This document shows positions 35,682 to 45,771 of a stretch of 64,000 nt of DNA, in pieces. The notes beneath the pieces are model-generated. The model saw only the letters and a list, made by a program, of their open reading frames with translations, did no database searches and was not told where the DNA came from. This DNA is from Neisseria animaloris. Its GTDB lineage: Bacteria > Pseudomonadota > Gammaproteobacteria > Burkholderiales > Neisseriaceae. The translations under genes were made by a program, and so were the position numbers. Every line of letters starts with the position of its first letter. Position 1 is the first letter of the stretch. The stretch lies in contig NZ_LR134440.1 in assembly GCF_900637855.1 (NCBI RefSeq), positions 868,001 to 932,000 on the forward strand. The letters are read 5' to 3'.

Positions 35682-36470
35682 ATGAACCCGATTTTAAACA
35701 CCGCCCTCAAAGCCGCGCGCAAAGCAGGCGATATGATGATCCGCGCGTCGCGCAATCTCGATGCCGTTAAAACCGACAGCAAAGCGTTTAACGATTTTGT
35801 TTCCGATGTTGACCGCACCGCCGAAGCCATTTTGGTCGACGCGCTCAAAGAAGCCTATCCCCATCACAAAATCACCGCCGAAGAAGGCGGCTCGCAAGGC
35901 AAATCCACCGCCGAATACGAGTGGATTATCGACCCGCTCGACGGCACCACCAACTATCTGCACGGCCATCCCCAATATGCCATCTCTATGGCGCTGCTGC
36001 ACAAAGGCGTGTTGCAGGAAGCATTGGTGTACGCGCCCGAACGCAACGATTTATACATGGCTTCGCGCGGCAAAGGCGCATTGCTGAACGACCGCCGCAT
36101 CCGCGTTTCTTCCCGCATCGAACTCAACCGCTGCTTAATCGGCACCGGCTTTCCGGTTGTCGACCAAAGCATGATGGACACCTACCTCGCCATCCTGAAA
36201 GACTTTTTGGCCAAAACCGCCGGCGGCCGCCGCGAAGGTGCCGCCGCGCTCGACCTGTGTGCCGTCGCCTGCGGGCGTTTGGACGGCTTTTTCGAATTCA
36301 ACCTCAAACCGTGGGACATCGCCGCCGGTGCGTTGTTGGTACAGGAAGCAGGCGGCATCGTAACCGACATGCAAGGCAACGAAAGCTGGCTGGAAAGCGG
36401 CGACATCGTGGCCGGCAACCCGAAAGTATTGGGCCAAATGCTGCAAATCATTGCGCCGCATGTGAAGTAA
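35682..36470 (+). CDS. suhB: Inositol monophosphatase family protein SuhB
   Basis: A 262-aa Mg-dependent phosphatase homolog. Metal-site residues are present: E67/E68 (AEEGGS), D84 and D87 (WIIDPLDGTTNYLHG) and the late GALLVQEAGG...W.IAA motif (WDIAAGALLV). In gammaproteobacteria SuhB also acts in the Nus antitermination complex on rRNA. ATG 35682 is chosen because the family starts MNPILN; the longer frame begins at a non-ATG codon (35658). Confidence 0.94.
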   Translation: MNPILNTALKAARKAGDMMIRASRNLDAVKTDSKAFNDFVSDVDRTAEAILVDALKEAYPHHKITAEEGGSQGKSTAEYEWIIDPLDGTTNYLHGHPQYAISMALLHKGVLQEALVYAPERNDLYMASRGKGALLNDRRIRVSSRIELNRCLIGTGFPVVDQSMMDTYLAILKDFLAKTAGGRREGAAALDLCAVACGRLDGFFEFNLKPWDIAAGALLVQEAGGIVTDMQGNESWLESGDIVAGNPKVLGQMLQIIAPHVK

Positions 36471-36495
36471 GGCAGCAAGCTGACATTTATCGACA

Positions 36496-36530
36496 AGAGG
36501 CCGTCTGAAAGATGTTTTCAGACGGCCTCT
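36496..36530 (+). terminator. DUS-type terminator after suhB
   Basis: AGAGGCCGTCTGAAA and TTTTCAGACGGCCTCT flank a short loop and are followed by ATTTTGTTTT. Confidence 0.8.
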
Positions 36531-36615
36531 ATTTTGTTTTACCGCCCTGCCGCCGATACACACCCGTCGGCGAATCCTTTACAATACCTTTCCCGAACTG
36601 ATGCGAGAACCGCCC

Positions 36616-37335
36616 ATGATAGCCGTTATCGGAGGCAGCGGCCTGACCCGCCTGCCCGAACTCAACATTACCGACCGCCGTATCGTCCGCACGCCCTACG
36701 GTTTGACCAGCAGCCCGTTGCTGTTCGGCAAACTCGGCAGTCGCGACATCGTTTTTCTTGCCCGCCACGGCCTCAACCATTCGCTCGCCCCGCACGAAAT
36801 CGACTATCGTGCGAATATTTGGGCTTTACACTCCATCGGTGCAGAGCGCATCGTATCCGTAGCGTCGGTGGCCACCTTAACCGAAGCCTACGAGCCGGGT
36901 TCGCTGGTGGTGCCGGATGACTTGGTCGACTATACCCACCACCGCCATAACACATTTTTCGAAGGCCAATCTCAGGAAGTGGTACATATCGATTTTTCAG
37001 AACCCTACGATGCCAAGCTGCGCCAAGCCCTGCTGGAGCATGCCGCCTCGCACGGTACTCCCGTATACGACAAAGCCGTGTACGGCTGCATCCAAGGCCC
37101 GCGCCTGCCTACACGGGCAGAGGTGCGCCGCTACCAAAATGACGGTGTCGATATTATCGGCATGACCGGCATGCCTGAAGCCGCACTGGCACGCGAATTG
37201 GAGCTGCCGTATGTACACTTGTGCGGTATAACCGGTATCGCCTGCATGAAAAACGGCTCCGACAGATCCGACGCTTGCGGCGCAGACGCACGCAATGCCA
37301 TCGAAAAAATCCGCCGCCTGCTGGTGGATTTATAG
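36616..37335 (+). CDS. Purine nucleoside phosphorylase family, probable S-methyl-5'-thioinosine phosphorylase
   Basis: A 239-aa MTAP/PNP-family protein beginning MIAVIGGSGL; an ATG at 36601 would add five residues. Family marks include ARHGLNHSLAPHEIDYRANIWAL, VYGCIQGPRLPTRAEVRRY and DIIGMTGMPEAALARELELPY. The short length and lack of typical MTA phosphorylase extension suggest the bacterial methylthioinosine-type enzyme of purine and methylthioadenosine salvage; substrate is not proven. The next gene begins 29 bases later with a DUS between. Confidence 0.85.
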   Translation: MIAVIGGSGLTRLPELNITDRRIVRTPYGLTSSPLLFGKLGSRDIVFLARHGLNHSLAPHEIDYRANIWALHSIGAERIVSVASVATLTEAYEPGSLVVPDDLVDYTHHRHNTFFEGQSQEVVHIDFSEPYDAKLRQALLEHAASHGTPVYDKAVYGCIQGPRLPTRAEVRRYQNDGVDIIGMTGMPEAALARELELPYVHLCGITGIACMKNGSDRSDACGADARNAIEKIRRLLVDL

Positions 37336-37364
37336 GCCGTCTGAAAACCAAAGAAAGAAACCGC

Positions 37365-37946
37365 ATGAGCAAAACCTTAGCTACCGTTACCATCGGCCTG
37401 CTTTCCGCCAGCGATAGAGCCAGCAGCGGCGTGTATCGAGACGAAGGCATTCCCGCCTTGAAAGAATGGTTGCAGGCCGCCGTAAACAATCCCGTTCATT
37501 TCACCGAGGCACTCGTTCCCGACGAACAATCCGCCATCGAAGCCGCCTTACGCCGTATGACCGATACCGACGGCTGCGACCTCATCTTTACCACCGGCGG
37601 CACCGGCCCTGCCCCGCGCGACGTTACTCCCGAAGCAACATTGGCGGTTGTCGATAAGGAAATGCCCGGTTTCGGCGAACAAATGCGCCAAATCAGCCTC
37701 TATTATGTGCCGACAGCGATTTTGTCGCGCCAAACGGCAGGCATTCGCGGCAAATGTTTGATTATCAACCTGCCCGGCCGCCCCAAAGCGATTGCCGAAA
37801 CTTTGGGCGGCGTACGCGGCGAAAACGGCGAAGTCAAGGTACACGGCCTGTTCAGCGCCATTCCGTATTGCGTCGATTTAATCGGCGGAACGTTTATCGA
37901 AACCGATGAAAACGTGTGCAAAGCATTCCGCCCGAAACAGAAATAA
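37365..37946 (+). CDS. mog: Molybdopterin adenylyltransferase (MogA)
   Basis: A 193-aa MogA/MoaB-family protein that adenylates molybdopterin before molybdenum insertion. TTGGTGPAPRDVTPEAT is the family nucleotide-binding motif, and IINLPGRPKAI is the second conserved loop. The start at ATG 37365 follows AAGAAAG; a much longer frame from 37221 overlaps the previous gene and begins with an arginine-rich out-of-frame shadow. No other molybdenum cofactor gene is in the window. Confidence 0.93.
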   Translation: MSKTLATVTIGLLSASDRASSGVYRDEGIPALKEWLQAAVNNPVHFTEALVPDEQSAIEAALRRMTDTDGCDLIFTTGGTGPAPRDVTPEATLAVVDKEMPGFGEQMRQISLYYVPTAILSRQTAGIRGKCLIINLPGRPKAIAETLGGVRGENGEVKVHGLFSAIPYCVDLIGGTFIETDENVCKAFRPKQK

Positions 37947-37991
37947 TCTGTTTTCCACGCCTAAACGTTTTTCGATTGTTTAGGTAAAGCT

Positions 37992-38025
37992 CAGGCCGTC
38001 TGAAAAACTGTTTTCAGACGGCCTC
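37992..38025. terminator. DUS-type bidirectional terminator (mog / comP)
   Basis: An inverted DUS pair with a short loop lies between the convergent mog and comP genes. Confidence 0.8.
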
Positions 38026-38056
38026 TTGTCATCAATCCCAGACCTTACCACCTGCG

Positions 38057-38518
38057 TCATTTGAATACGGAACACGATTTATCCGTCGAATCGTTTCCTG
38101 AAAAAACATTTTCGCCATCTTTGCAGGAACTGATGCTGTCTTCGCAAACCATTGTTATCAAAGATTCATTTATTTTTAAGATACGCGGTTCATCATTCTT
38201 ATCGAGTGCAACCGCTTTTAAAGTAAACTGATTATCATGCGCCCCTTGTGCTTTTCCCTGAACACGGATACAAAACGCATTAGTTTCGGAAACCGGCAGC
38301 TCCGGCCAAGTTGTGGAGGTTTGTTTGAATGTGCGATTTTGTTGGTAAAAACGTTCCATAAAATGAGCGTTTTCCAACAAAGCCGCGTGGGCGCGTTGTA
38401 AATTGCCGTTTTGAATATGATGCAGGTAAGACGGAATGGCGATTGCCGCCAAAATGGCGGCAATCGCCATGGTGATGAGTAATTGGCCGAGCGTGAAGCC
38501 TTGCTGTGTATTTTGCAT
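38057..38518 (-). CDS. comP: DUS receptor, minor type IV pilin ComP
   Basis: A 153-aa prepilin. Type IV pilin leader MQNTQQG, then FTLGQLL, with a hydrophobic helix and a globular domain. From memory the body matches meningococcal ComP closely: AALLENAHFME, FKQTST-WP-LP, FCIR, LKAVA-DK, SSC-DG and GND. Four or more cysteines in the C-terminal half agree with the two disulfides of the DNA-binding region. ComP binds DUS on incoming DNA at the pilus and is needed for natural transformation. Odd: the usual Glu at mature position 5 is Gln, and position 4 is Gly. It lies 100 bases downstream of another pilin gene. Confidence 0.92.
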   Translation of the reverse strand: MQNTQQGFTLGQLLITMAIAAILAAIAIPSYLHHIQNGNLQRAHAALLENAHFMERFYQQNRTFKQTSTTWPELPVSETNAFCIRVQGKAQGAHDNQFTLKAVALDKNDEPRILKINESLITMVCEDSISSCKDGENVFSGNDSTDKSCSVFK

Positions 38519-38618
38519 ACTGTCTTCCCTGTCATTATTTTATAAAAAATTATGCTGGCAGTATGCAAAAATTTATAGCCTATGTAAAGAAAACGACCGA
38601 ATTTAATCAAGCTTTGCG

Positions 38619-39050
38619 TTAATATATGTAACAATCCGCTTCATTTTCAGCAGAAGAACAAACGGTAACAATGCCGTTACCATCTATTTTCATAACGCGC
38701 GTTTCACCCTTATTGCTGGTTGGATTGGCCTGGGCAACCAAGCTGAAATTGCTGTTGCTGTCTTCGGCCGGTTGGTACGAGATGTCAAAATAGGCATTCT
38801 GCTTTAATGCACTCCCTACTTTATCACGCTCCACTTGATCTTCTGCCGCACTACCCGGAAATTTGTGGTTTTGCACATAATAACGCTCGAGCAGTTGTGC
38901 ATTCGCCAACAAATCGGAACGTACACTCTCCAATCTGGTGCGGCGGATATATGTATCGTAAGACGGATAAGCGATGGTTGCCAAAATACCTATCATCAAA
39001 ACGATAATCATCAGTTCGGTTAAGGTAAAGCCTTTTTGTTGGAATTTCAT
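38619..39050 (-). CDS. Type IV pilin-like protein (minor pilin)
   Basis: A 143-aa prepilin with leader MKFQQKG and mature N terminus [10 protein letters not shown], keeping Glu5. The helix [34 protein letters not shown] resembles PilE-family minor pilins. Two cysteines near the C terminus ([11 protein letters not shown]) could close a small D-loop. Its genomic partner is comP; a role in the same pilus or in competence is inferred. Confidence 0.85.
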   Translation of the reverse strand: MKFQQKGFTLTELMIIVLMIGILATIAYPSYDTYIRRTRLESVRSDLLANAQLLERYYVQNHKFPGSAAEDQVERDKVGSALKQNAYFDISYQPAEDSNSNFSLVAQANPTSNKGETRVMKIDGNGIVTVCSSAENEADCYIY

Positions 39051-39471
39051 ATTATCCTGTTGTGAGGGAAGTTAAGCCGTTATGTGAAAGCTGATTATTA
39101 AAAATTTCTTAAAGAAAAAGTATTTAAGTACAAATCAGTATAATATACTCAGCAATATTTCTATGAATAAAAGCGATATTTGGTCATGTAAATATACTGA
39201 GCGGAATTATCGGTATTTGATATTGTTCTTCAGCACTTACCATTAAAAAATTTCAGCAATCAGGATTTTTGAGTAAACGCCAATCTTTACTTACATTTAA
39301 ATTATCCCACAAAACAATTAAAGAACAAAGAGTTGTTTTTTCATTTCTAAATAGCAATCAACTTGGCTGCCAAACAGGATTGAAGTACACTGCCGCTGTT
39401 TTTATTTTCATAGAACCACTTTGGTTTCCGGGCATACAAAACCGGTAATCTATCAAAGATATTCAAACATT
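39051..39471. promoter_or_regulatory. Divergent pilin / macA intergenic region
   Basis: 421 AT-rich bases with no supported gene. It must hold the promoters for the pilin-comP unit (leftward) and macAB (rightward). An open frame extends macA upstream to 39421 but lacks a ribosome site. No DUS is visible and I see no clear operator. Confidence 0.4.
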
Positions 39472-40638
39472 ATGGCAAAAACAATTAAATGGTTTATTCT
39501 GTTGGCCGCAGCAGCAATACTGGTCTTTGCTGCATGGTCGTATTTCAAATCTGACGACAAAATCAATTATCTTACCCAGCCTGCCAGCCGCATGGATATA
39601 CGGCAAACGGTAAGCGCAACCGGTACAATATCGGCAGCACAGCTGGTGGCTGTCGGTTCGCAAGCTTCGGGGCAAATCAAGAAACTGCATGTCAAATTGG
39701 GGCAACAAGTTAAAAAAGGCGATTTGATCGCCGAAATCGACTCTACCACCCAACTGAATACGTTAAATACCAACAAAGCCAAGCTCGACACTTATAAAGC
39801 CCAATTGCATTCCGCTGAAATCAAACAACGCACGGCAGAAAAAAAATACAAGCGCGAGAAAGCATTATGGGCGGAAAATGCCACTTCCAAAGCCGAATTT
39901 GAAGATGCGGAAGACATACTGGCTGCAGCCAAAGCATCGGTTGCCGAACTGAAATCCTTAATCAGGCAAACTCAAATCGCCATCAATACGGCCGAGGCTG
40001 ACTTAGGCTATACACACATTTCTTCACCGATAGATGGCACGGTTGTTTCCATTCCTGTAGAAGAAGGGCAAACCGTTAACGCCAACCAAACGACACCTAC
40101 TATCGTCCAAGTGGCCGATCTGAGCAAAATGCTGAATAAAATGCAGATTGCCGAAGGAGATGCCAATAAAGTGAAAGCCGGGCAAAAGCTAATATTTACC
40201 ACTTTGTCTATGCCCGACAATAGCCGTGAAGCGGTTATCGACACGGTCGACCCCGGCCTTACCGCCATGTCTAACGGCTCTTACACCACCAGCACCGACA
40301 CCACCGATACCGCCATCTACTACTACGCCCGCGCTTTAGTACCAAATGAAGACGGTGCTTTGCATATCGGTATGACTACTGAAAACACCATTGTGATCAA
40401 TCAAGCCGAGAAAGTGTTGAGCGTACCCAATCTGGCGGTAAAAACCAAAGACGGAAAAAAAACCGTACGCATTTTAGGCGATAAAGACCAAGTACAAGAA
40501 CGTGCGGTCAAAACCGGATTAAGCGACGGCACTAATATTCAGATTACGGAAGGTGTGAAAGAAGGAGAAAAAGTCATTATTTCCGAATCAACCGCTGATG
40601 ACATCGATACCGCCCGCCGCAGAATGGGACCGAGGTAA
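39472..40638 (+). CDS. macA: Macrolide-type efflux periplasmic adaptor MacA
   Basis: A 388-aa membrane fusion protein. An N-terminal anchor (WFILLAAAAILVFAAWSYF) precedes a lipoyl/barrel-sandwich part (SGQIKKLHVKLGQQVKKGDLIAEID), a helical hairpin (~100-175) and beta-barrel domains (ISSPIDGTVVSIPVEEGQTV). It links the MacB ABC transporter to an outer membrane channel. macB begins 11 bases later. An in-frame ATG at 39421 is less likely than 39472 (MAKTIKWF). Confidence 0.93.
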   Translation: MAKTIKWFILLAAAAILVFAAWSYFKSDDKINYLTQPASRMDIRQTVSATGTISAAQLVAVGSQASGQIKKLHVKLGQQVKKGDLIAEIDSTTQLNTLNTNKAKLDTYKAQLHSAEIKQRTAEKKYKREKALWAENATSKAEFEDAEDILAAAKASVAELKSLIRQTQIAINTAEADLGYTHISSPIDGTVVSIPVEEGQTVNANQTTPTIVQVADLSKMLNKMQIAEGDANKVKAGQKLIFTTLSMPDNSREAVIDTVDPGLTAMSNGSYTTSTDTTDTAIYYYARALVPNEDGALHIGMTTENTIVINQAEKVLSVPNLAVKTKDGKKTVRILGDKDQVQERAVKTGLSDGTNIQITEGVKEGEKVIISESTADDIDTARRRMGPR

Positions 40639-40649
40639 CGGAGCGGATT

Positions 40650-42587
40650 ATGAGCTTAATCGAGTGTAAAAACATCAACCGTTGTTTCGGCAGCGGCAAC
40701 AACCGCGTTCATGTTTTGAAAGACGTCAACCTGAACATAGAAAAAGGCGATTTTGTCGCCATCATCGGCCAATCCGGTTCAGGCAAATCGACCCTGATGA
40801 ATATTTTGGGCTGTTTGGATACCGCCAGCTCCGGCTCTTATACTGTCGACGGTATCGAAACTTCACAGATGTCCGCCGACGAATTGGCCGCCCTACGCCG
40901 CAAACGGTTCGGTTTCATTTTTCAAAAATACAATCTGCTCAATGCCTTAACCGCTCGCGACAATGTGGCCCTACCTTCCGTTTATGCCGGTATAGAGCAG
41001 GCGGAACGTAGCAAACGCGCCGAAAAAATCCTGCATGATTTAGGCTTGGAAGGCAAAGAAAGCAACAAACCCAGCCAGCTTTCAGGCGGCCAGCAACAAC
41101 GCGTAAGTATCGCCCGTGCCTTGATGAACGGCGGCGAAGTTATCCTCGCCGACGAACCCACCGGCGCATTGGACACCCAATCGGGCGAAAACGTAATGGA
41201 AATCATCCACGATCTGCACGCCCGAGGTCATACCGTAATTCTGGTTACGCACGACCCGAAAATCGCGGCCAGAGCCAACCGCATCATCGAAATCCGCGAC
41301 GGCCGCATTATCTCCGACACCAGCAAAAACACCGATATTCCTCCCAGCAGCGTGAAAAGCATCGAAGAAAACACCTCGTGGCTGTTTTTCAAAGACCAAT
41401 TTTTAGAATCTTTCCGTATGTCGGTGCAGGCGGTTCTGACACACAAAATGCGCTCGCTGCTTACCATGCTCGGCATCATCATCGGCATTGCTTCCGTGGT
41501 GTCGGTGGTTGCCTTAGGTAAAGGTTCGCAAGAAAAAATTTTGCAGGATATCAGCGCAATCGGCACCAATACCATCAGCATCAGGCCCGGCAAAGGTTTC
41601 GGCGACCGTCAGGCTTCACGCATCCGCACACTCACAATCGCCGATGCGAATGCCATTTCCAAACAAAGCTATGTTGCCAGTACCACGCCGACTACCGCCA
41701 CCGCCGGCATACTGACTTACCGTAATATTGATGCTACCGCCCAGCTTTACGGCGTGGGCGAACAGTATTTTGACGTGCGCGGCATCAAACTGGCACAAGG
41801 TCGGCTCTTGAGCGAAGATGATGTGAAACACGGCAGCCAAGTCGTGGTTATCGACCAAAATACCAAAAACAAGCTGTTTTCAGACGGCACCGACCCGCTG
41901 GGCAAAGTGATTTTGTTCAAAAAACGCCCGCTGCGCGTCATCGGCATCACCGAAGAAGACGACAGCCCGTTCGGGAGCACCGACAGCCTGCAATTATGGG
42001 CACCGTACACCACAGTGCTCAACCAAATTACCGGCCAGCGTTATATCAGTGCCATCACCGTTAAAATTAAAGATGATGTCAACTCGCAAGCCGCAGAAAA
42101 AGGTCTAACCGAACTGCTCATTTCACGCCACGGCAGTGAAGACTTTTTTATGCAAAACAGCGACAGCATCAAGCAAACCATCGAAAGCGCCACCGGCACC
42201 ATGACGCTGCTGATTTCCAGCATCGCCCTGATTTCACTTATTGTCGGCGGCATCGGCGTAATGAACATCATGCTGGTATCGGTTACCGAACGTACCAAAG
42301 AAATCGGTATACGTATGGCCATCGGCGCACGGCAGTCAAACATTTTGCAGCAATTCCTTATCGAGGCCGTCTTAATTTGTTTGATCGGCGGTTTGACTGG
42401 CGTATTGTTTTCAGTAGCCATCAGCTTGGTGTTCAACCATTTCGTTACCGATTTCGCCATGAAATTCTCGCCCATGTCGATTGTGGCCGCCGTATCCTGT
42501 TCCTCGATCATCGGCGTAATATTCGGCTTTATGCCGGCCAAACGGGCATCCCAACTCAACCCGATTGACGCACTGGCACATGATTAA
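40650..42587 (+). CDS. macB: Macrolide-type efflux ABC transporter MacB
   Basis: A 645-aa fusion of an ABC ATPase (Walker [10 protein letters not shown] at 40-48, signature LSGGQQQR, Walker [13 protein letters not shown]) with a MacB periplasmic domain and an FtsX-type membrane domain. Four membrane segments are visible, one near 270-295 and three after ~520. It exports macrolides, peptides or lipids through MacA and an outer membrane factor. GGAGCGG precedes the ATG. Confidence 0.95.
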   Translation: MSLIECKNINRCFGSGNNRVHVLKDVNLNIEKGDFVAIIGQSGSGKSTLMNILGCLDTASSGSYTVDGIETSQMSADELAALRRKRFGFIFQKYNLLNALTARDNVALPSVYAGIEQAERSKRAEKILHDLGLEGKESNKPSQLSGGQQQRVSIARALMNGGEVILADEPTGALDTQSGENVMEIIHDLHARGHTVILVTHDPKIAARANRIIEIRDGRIISDTSKNTDIPPSSVKSIEENTSWLFFKDQFLESFRMSVQAVLTHKMRSLLTMLGIIIGIASVVSVVALGKGSQEKILQDISAIGTNTISIRPGKGFGDRQASRIRTLTIADANAISKQSYVASTTPTTATAGILTYRNIDATAQLYGVGEQYFDVRGIKLAQGRLLSEDDVKHGSQVVVIDQNTKNKLFSDGTDPLGKVILFKKRPLRVIGITEEDDSPFGSTDSLQLWAPYTTVLNQITGQRYISAITVKIKDDVNSQAAEKGLTELLISRHGSEDFFMQNSDSIKQTIESATGTMTLLISSIALISLIVGGIGVMNIMLVSVTERTKEIGIRMAIGARQSNILQQFLIEAVLICLIGGLTGVLFSVAISLVFNHFVTDFAMKFSPMSIVAAVSCSSIIGVIFGFMPAKRASQLNPIDALAHD

Positions 42588-42590
42588 ATT

Positions 42591-42627
42591 TTTCAGACGG
42601 CCTCCGCCATCAAGAGGCCGTCTGAAA
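42591..42627 (+). terminator. DUS-type hairpin between macB and the outer membrane factor
   Basis: TTTCAGACGGCCTC and GAGGCCGTCTGAAAA flank a short loop. It lies inside a likely operon, so it may only partly end transcription. Confidence 0.6.
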
Positions 42628-42725
42628 ACCATGCAGTCAAACCCATTTGAAACAGCATATCCATGCAACCGGACAAACCTGCACAACCGTTGTTTCAAAG
42701 CGGTTTAACGACAGCGGAGAACCTT

Positions 42726-44117
42726 ATGAAACTGCACCAACCTTTTCAGACGGCCTTAAACTTAAGCATCGTCTTCATCATCAGCGGCTGCGTCGTCAAC
42801 CACACCCCGAACAAAAACCTGACGCTCGAAGCCACCGGCCACATCATTTCCGCGGAAGAAGCCGCCCAACGTTACGACATTACCCTTAGCTGGTGGGAAA
42901 CCTATAACGACACCCGGCTCAATGCCCTGATAGAACAAGCCCTTACCCGCAATATCGACTTGAAAAAGGCCGCCGTCAATATGAACAAAGCCTTATACCA
43001 AGCCAACATTCTCGGCGCAGAATTGGTTCCCTCTTTCAGCGGCTCTTTGGGCGCATCCGCCAGCAAAAACCTCAAAGGCGGCAACAGCACTCCTTCATTC
43101 AGCAGCCAGCTCGGTTTAAGCTATGAAATCGACTTATGGCAAAAACTCAATGCTCAAGCCGACGCGCAAGTATGGGAATATCAGGCTACGCAACAAGACT
43201 TGGCCGCCACCCGTCTGACATTGGCCAACAACGTTGCCGATGCCTACTTCAATATCGCCTACCTGAACGAAGCCATCGCCTTAACCGAAAAAACCATCAA
43301 GCAATACCAAGAAATCAACCGTATCACCTCGGCCAAATACCGGTACGGCAAAGCCGATGCCGCCCAACCGCGTCAGGCGCAGCAGTCATTGCTGTCCGCA
43401 CAAAACAGCCTGATTTCTCTGAAAAACAGCCGTGAATTAACACAAGAGACCTTGCGTAACCTGCTGAACCTGAAACCCGCCGAAGCCATGGCAGCCTCTC
43501 CCGCAAGCTATCGCTTGAGCAGCGCCAAAGGCGTGGATTTAAACGTTCCCATTTCCACTCTTGCCAACCGCCCCGATTTACGTGCTGCAGAATACCGGTT
43601 GCAATCGTCGCTGAAAAACGTAACCGCACAAAAACGCAGTTGGTATCCGAGCATTACCGTAGGTGCGACATTAAGCACTTCTTCGGATAAGGCACGCACC
43701 GCATTCGACGTGCCGTTCTTAGGCGGCTCGGTCAAACTCAACCTGCCCTTCCTCAACTGGAAGACTTTGAAATGGGAAGATAAAACCGCCGAAGCAAATT
43801 TTGAAAACGCCCGCCTGAATTTTGAACAAACGCTGACCGCCGCTTTAAACGAAGTGCACGGCAACTACCAAAAATTCAGCCATGCGGAAGCCACTTTAGC
43901 CAATGCCCGCAAAAAATATGCACTCGATCAAAAAAACAGCCGCTACTACCAAGTGCGCTACCAACACGGCAAAAACGAACTGAAAGACTGGCTGGATGCG
44001 CTCAACACTGAATATGCCTCCGCCCAAACACTGCTGAACGCACGCTACGAAACTTTAAAATACGAAAACATGGTCTACAAAGCCATGGCCGGACGCTACC
44101 GCGGCAAAAATCTGTAA
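42726..44117 (+). CDS. Outer membrane efflux lipoprotein (TolC/OprM, NodT family)
   Basis: A 463-aa outer membrane factor. It has a signal peptide ending in lipobox IISGC, and two related halves with the OMF patterns WWETYNDTRLNALIEQALTRNIDLKKA and RPDLRAAEYRLQ. It probably forms the exit duct for MacAB, encoded just upstream. ATG 42726 has GGAG upstream; the longer frame from 42663 has no signal-peptide character. A DUS is embedded in the signal-peptide codons (42745-42757, PFQTAL). Confidence 0.92.
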   Translation: MKLHQPFQTALNLSIVFIISGCVVNHTPNKNLTLEATGHIISAEEAAQRYDITLSWWETYNDTRLNALIEQALTRNIDLKKAAVNMNKALYQANILGAELVPSFSGSLGASASKNLKGGNSTPSFSSQLGLSYEIDLWQKLNAQADAQVWEYQATQQDLAATRLTLANNVADAYFNIAYLNEAIALTEKTIKQYQEINRITSAKYRYGKADAAQPRQAQQSLLSAQNSLISLKNSRELTQETLRNLLNLKPAEAMAASPASYRLSSAKGVDLNVPISTLANRPDLRAAEYRLQSSLKNVTAQKRSWYPSITVGATLSTSSDKARTAFDVPFLGGSVKLNLPFLNWKTLKWEDKTAEANFENARLNFEQTLTAALNEVHGNYQKFSHAEATLANARKKYALDQKNSRYYQVRYQHGKNELKDWLDALNTEYASAQTLLNARYETLKYENMVYKAMAGRYRGKNL

Positions 44118-44134
44118 AACAGAATCCGATACAA

Positions 44135-44173
44135 AAAAGGCCGTCTGAAAACACTGTTTCAGACGGCCTTTTT
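44135..44173. terminator. DUS-type bidirectional terminator (efflux operon / clpX)
   Basis: AAAAGGCCGTCTGAAA and TTTCAGACGGCCTTTTT form a stem with flanking A and T runs between convergent genes. Confidence 0.85.
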
Positions 44174-44196
44174 GCCTATTGAACAATCAAACGATA

Positions 44197-45492
44197 TTAC
44201 GCAGCCGGTTTACGGCTTTTCATTTTATCTTCGCAACCCAACTTGTATTCGCTGCCATCGGCCAACAGCAACTTCGGCTGCTCTCCTTTTTCAATCACGT
44301 TTTCATTAATCACAACTTTTTTCACGCCTTTCAAATCAGGCAGCATATACATGGTTTCCAGCAGGCAACGCTCTACAATCGAACGCAGACCGCGCGCACC
44401 TGTTTTGCGCTCCATCGCCTGTTTTGCAATACTGTGTAAAGCCGAGGGCAACACTTCCAATTCAATATTTTCCATGCCGAACAAAGCTTGATATTGTTTA
44501 ACCAACGCGTTTTTCGGCTCGGTCAAAATATTAATCAATGCGTCTTCGTCCAATTCCGCCAAAGTAGCAATCACCGGCAGGCGGCCGATTAGCTCGGGAA
44601 TCAAACCGAATTTAATCAAATCTTCCGGCTCGACGGTTTCAAATAAAGTAGTAATATCAGCATTCTCGTCTTTACTGCTCACAACCGCGCCGAAACCGAT
44701 GCCGCCTTTTTCCGTACGCTGACGGATCACTTTTTCCAAACCGGCAAACGCACCACCGCAAATAAACAGAATATTGGTAGTGTCGACATTGATAAATTCC
44801 TGATTCGGATGCTTGCGCCCGCCTTGCGGAGGCACGGAAGCCACAGTACCCTCAATCAACTTCAATAAAGCCTGCTGTACCCCTTCGCCGGAAACATCAC
44901 GGGTAATCGAAGGATTGTCGCTCTTGCGGGAAATCTTGTCGATTTCGTCAATATAAACAATGCCGCGCTGGGCTTTTTCCACATCGAAATCGCATTTGCC
45001 CAACAATTTGGTAATAATTTGCTCGACATCTTCACCCACATAACCGGCTTCGGTCAGCGTAGTAGCATCGGCCATTACAAAAGGAACATCCAACTTACGC
45101 GCCAACGATTGCGCCAGCAGCGTTTTACCCGAACCGGTAGGCCCTATCAACAGAATATTGCTTTTAGACAATTCCACGTTGCCACTGCTTTTCGGATGGC
45201 GCAAACGCTTGTAATGGTTATACACCGCTACCGCAAGAGCTTTCTTCGCCTGCTCCTGACCGATAACATGGTCGTTCAGATTGGCAACAATCTCGGCAGG
45301 CGTAGGTAGTTTGTCCTGAACACCCTGCATATTGGTTTCATAAGCTTCCGTGTGATCGTCCTGGGTTTGCAGCATAATGCCGCAGGTTTCCACACATTCG
45401 TTGCAGATAAAGGCATGTTCGCCTTCAATCAAGTTTTTTACTTCATGCTCGGGCTTACCGCAAAACGAGCAGGAACGTTTTTCGTCAGACAT
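44197..45492 (-). CDS. clpX: ATP-dependent Clp protease ATPase subunit ClpX
   Basis: A 431-aa AAA+ unfoldase for ClpP. N-terminal zinc finger C8, C11, C30, C33; Walker A GPTGSGKT at 117-124; Walker [11 protein letters not shown]; an [27 protein letters not shown] pore/sensor region; and the IGF-type loop (IGFGAVV) that docks ClpP. clpP itself is 12 kb away (31482-32105). Confidence 0.97.
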   Translation of the reverse strand: MSDEKRSCSFCGKPEHEVKNLIEGEHAFICNECVETCGIMLQTQDDHTEAYETNMQGVQDKLPTPAEIVANLNDHVIGQEQAKKALAVAVYNHYKRLRHPKSSGNVELSKSNILLIGPTGSGKTLLAQSLARKLDVPFVMADATTLTEAGYVGEDVEQIITKLLGKCDFDVEKAQRGIVYIDEIDKISRKSDNPSITRDVSGEGVQQALLKLIEGTVASVPPQGGRKHPNQEFINVDTTNILFICGGAFAGLEKVIRQRTEKGGIGFGAVVSSKDENADITTLFETVEPEDLIKFGLIPELIGRLPVIATLAELDEDALINILTEPKNALVKQYQALFGMENIELEVLPSALHSIAKQAMERKTGARGLRSIVERCLLETMYMLPDLKGVKKVVINENVIEKGEQPKLLLADGSEYKLGCEDKMKSRKPAA

Positions 45493-45771
45493 ATTCCGTA
45501 TCTTTTAAAATTAAATTGCCGTCGGGCATTGCCCGTTTAATAAATATTGAACAAATAAGTATAATAAGTATCCGCCCGTTTATCAAACGACATTGGCAAC
45601 AAATAATGCAAATTACAGTTTTTCAGACGGCCTTTTATCCGGGAAGTGTACCGTTTACGTAAAATATGACGGTAAAAAGTGAAAAATTTGCTGCCCTCGC
45701 TTTACAAGCCGATCAAATTCAATCAATAATACATAAAGTTACCGCATATTAATCTTGAAAAATAATGGAAT

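Noticed and set aside
37221..37364. N-terminal extension of mog
   Set aside because: It overlaps the end of the previous gene out of frame and is Arg-rich nonsense; the family start is at 37365.
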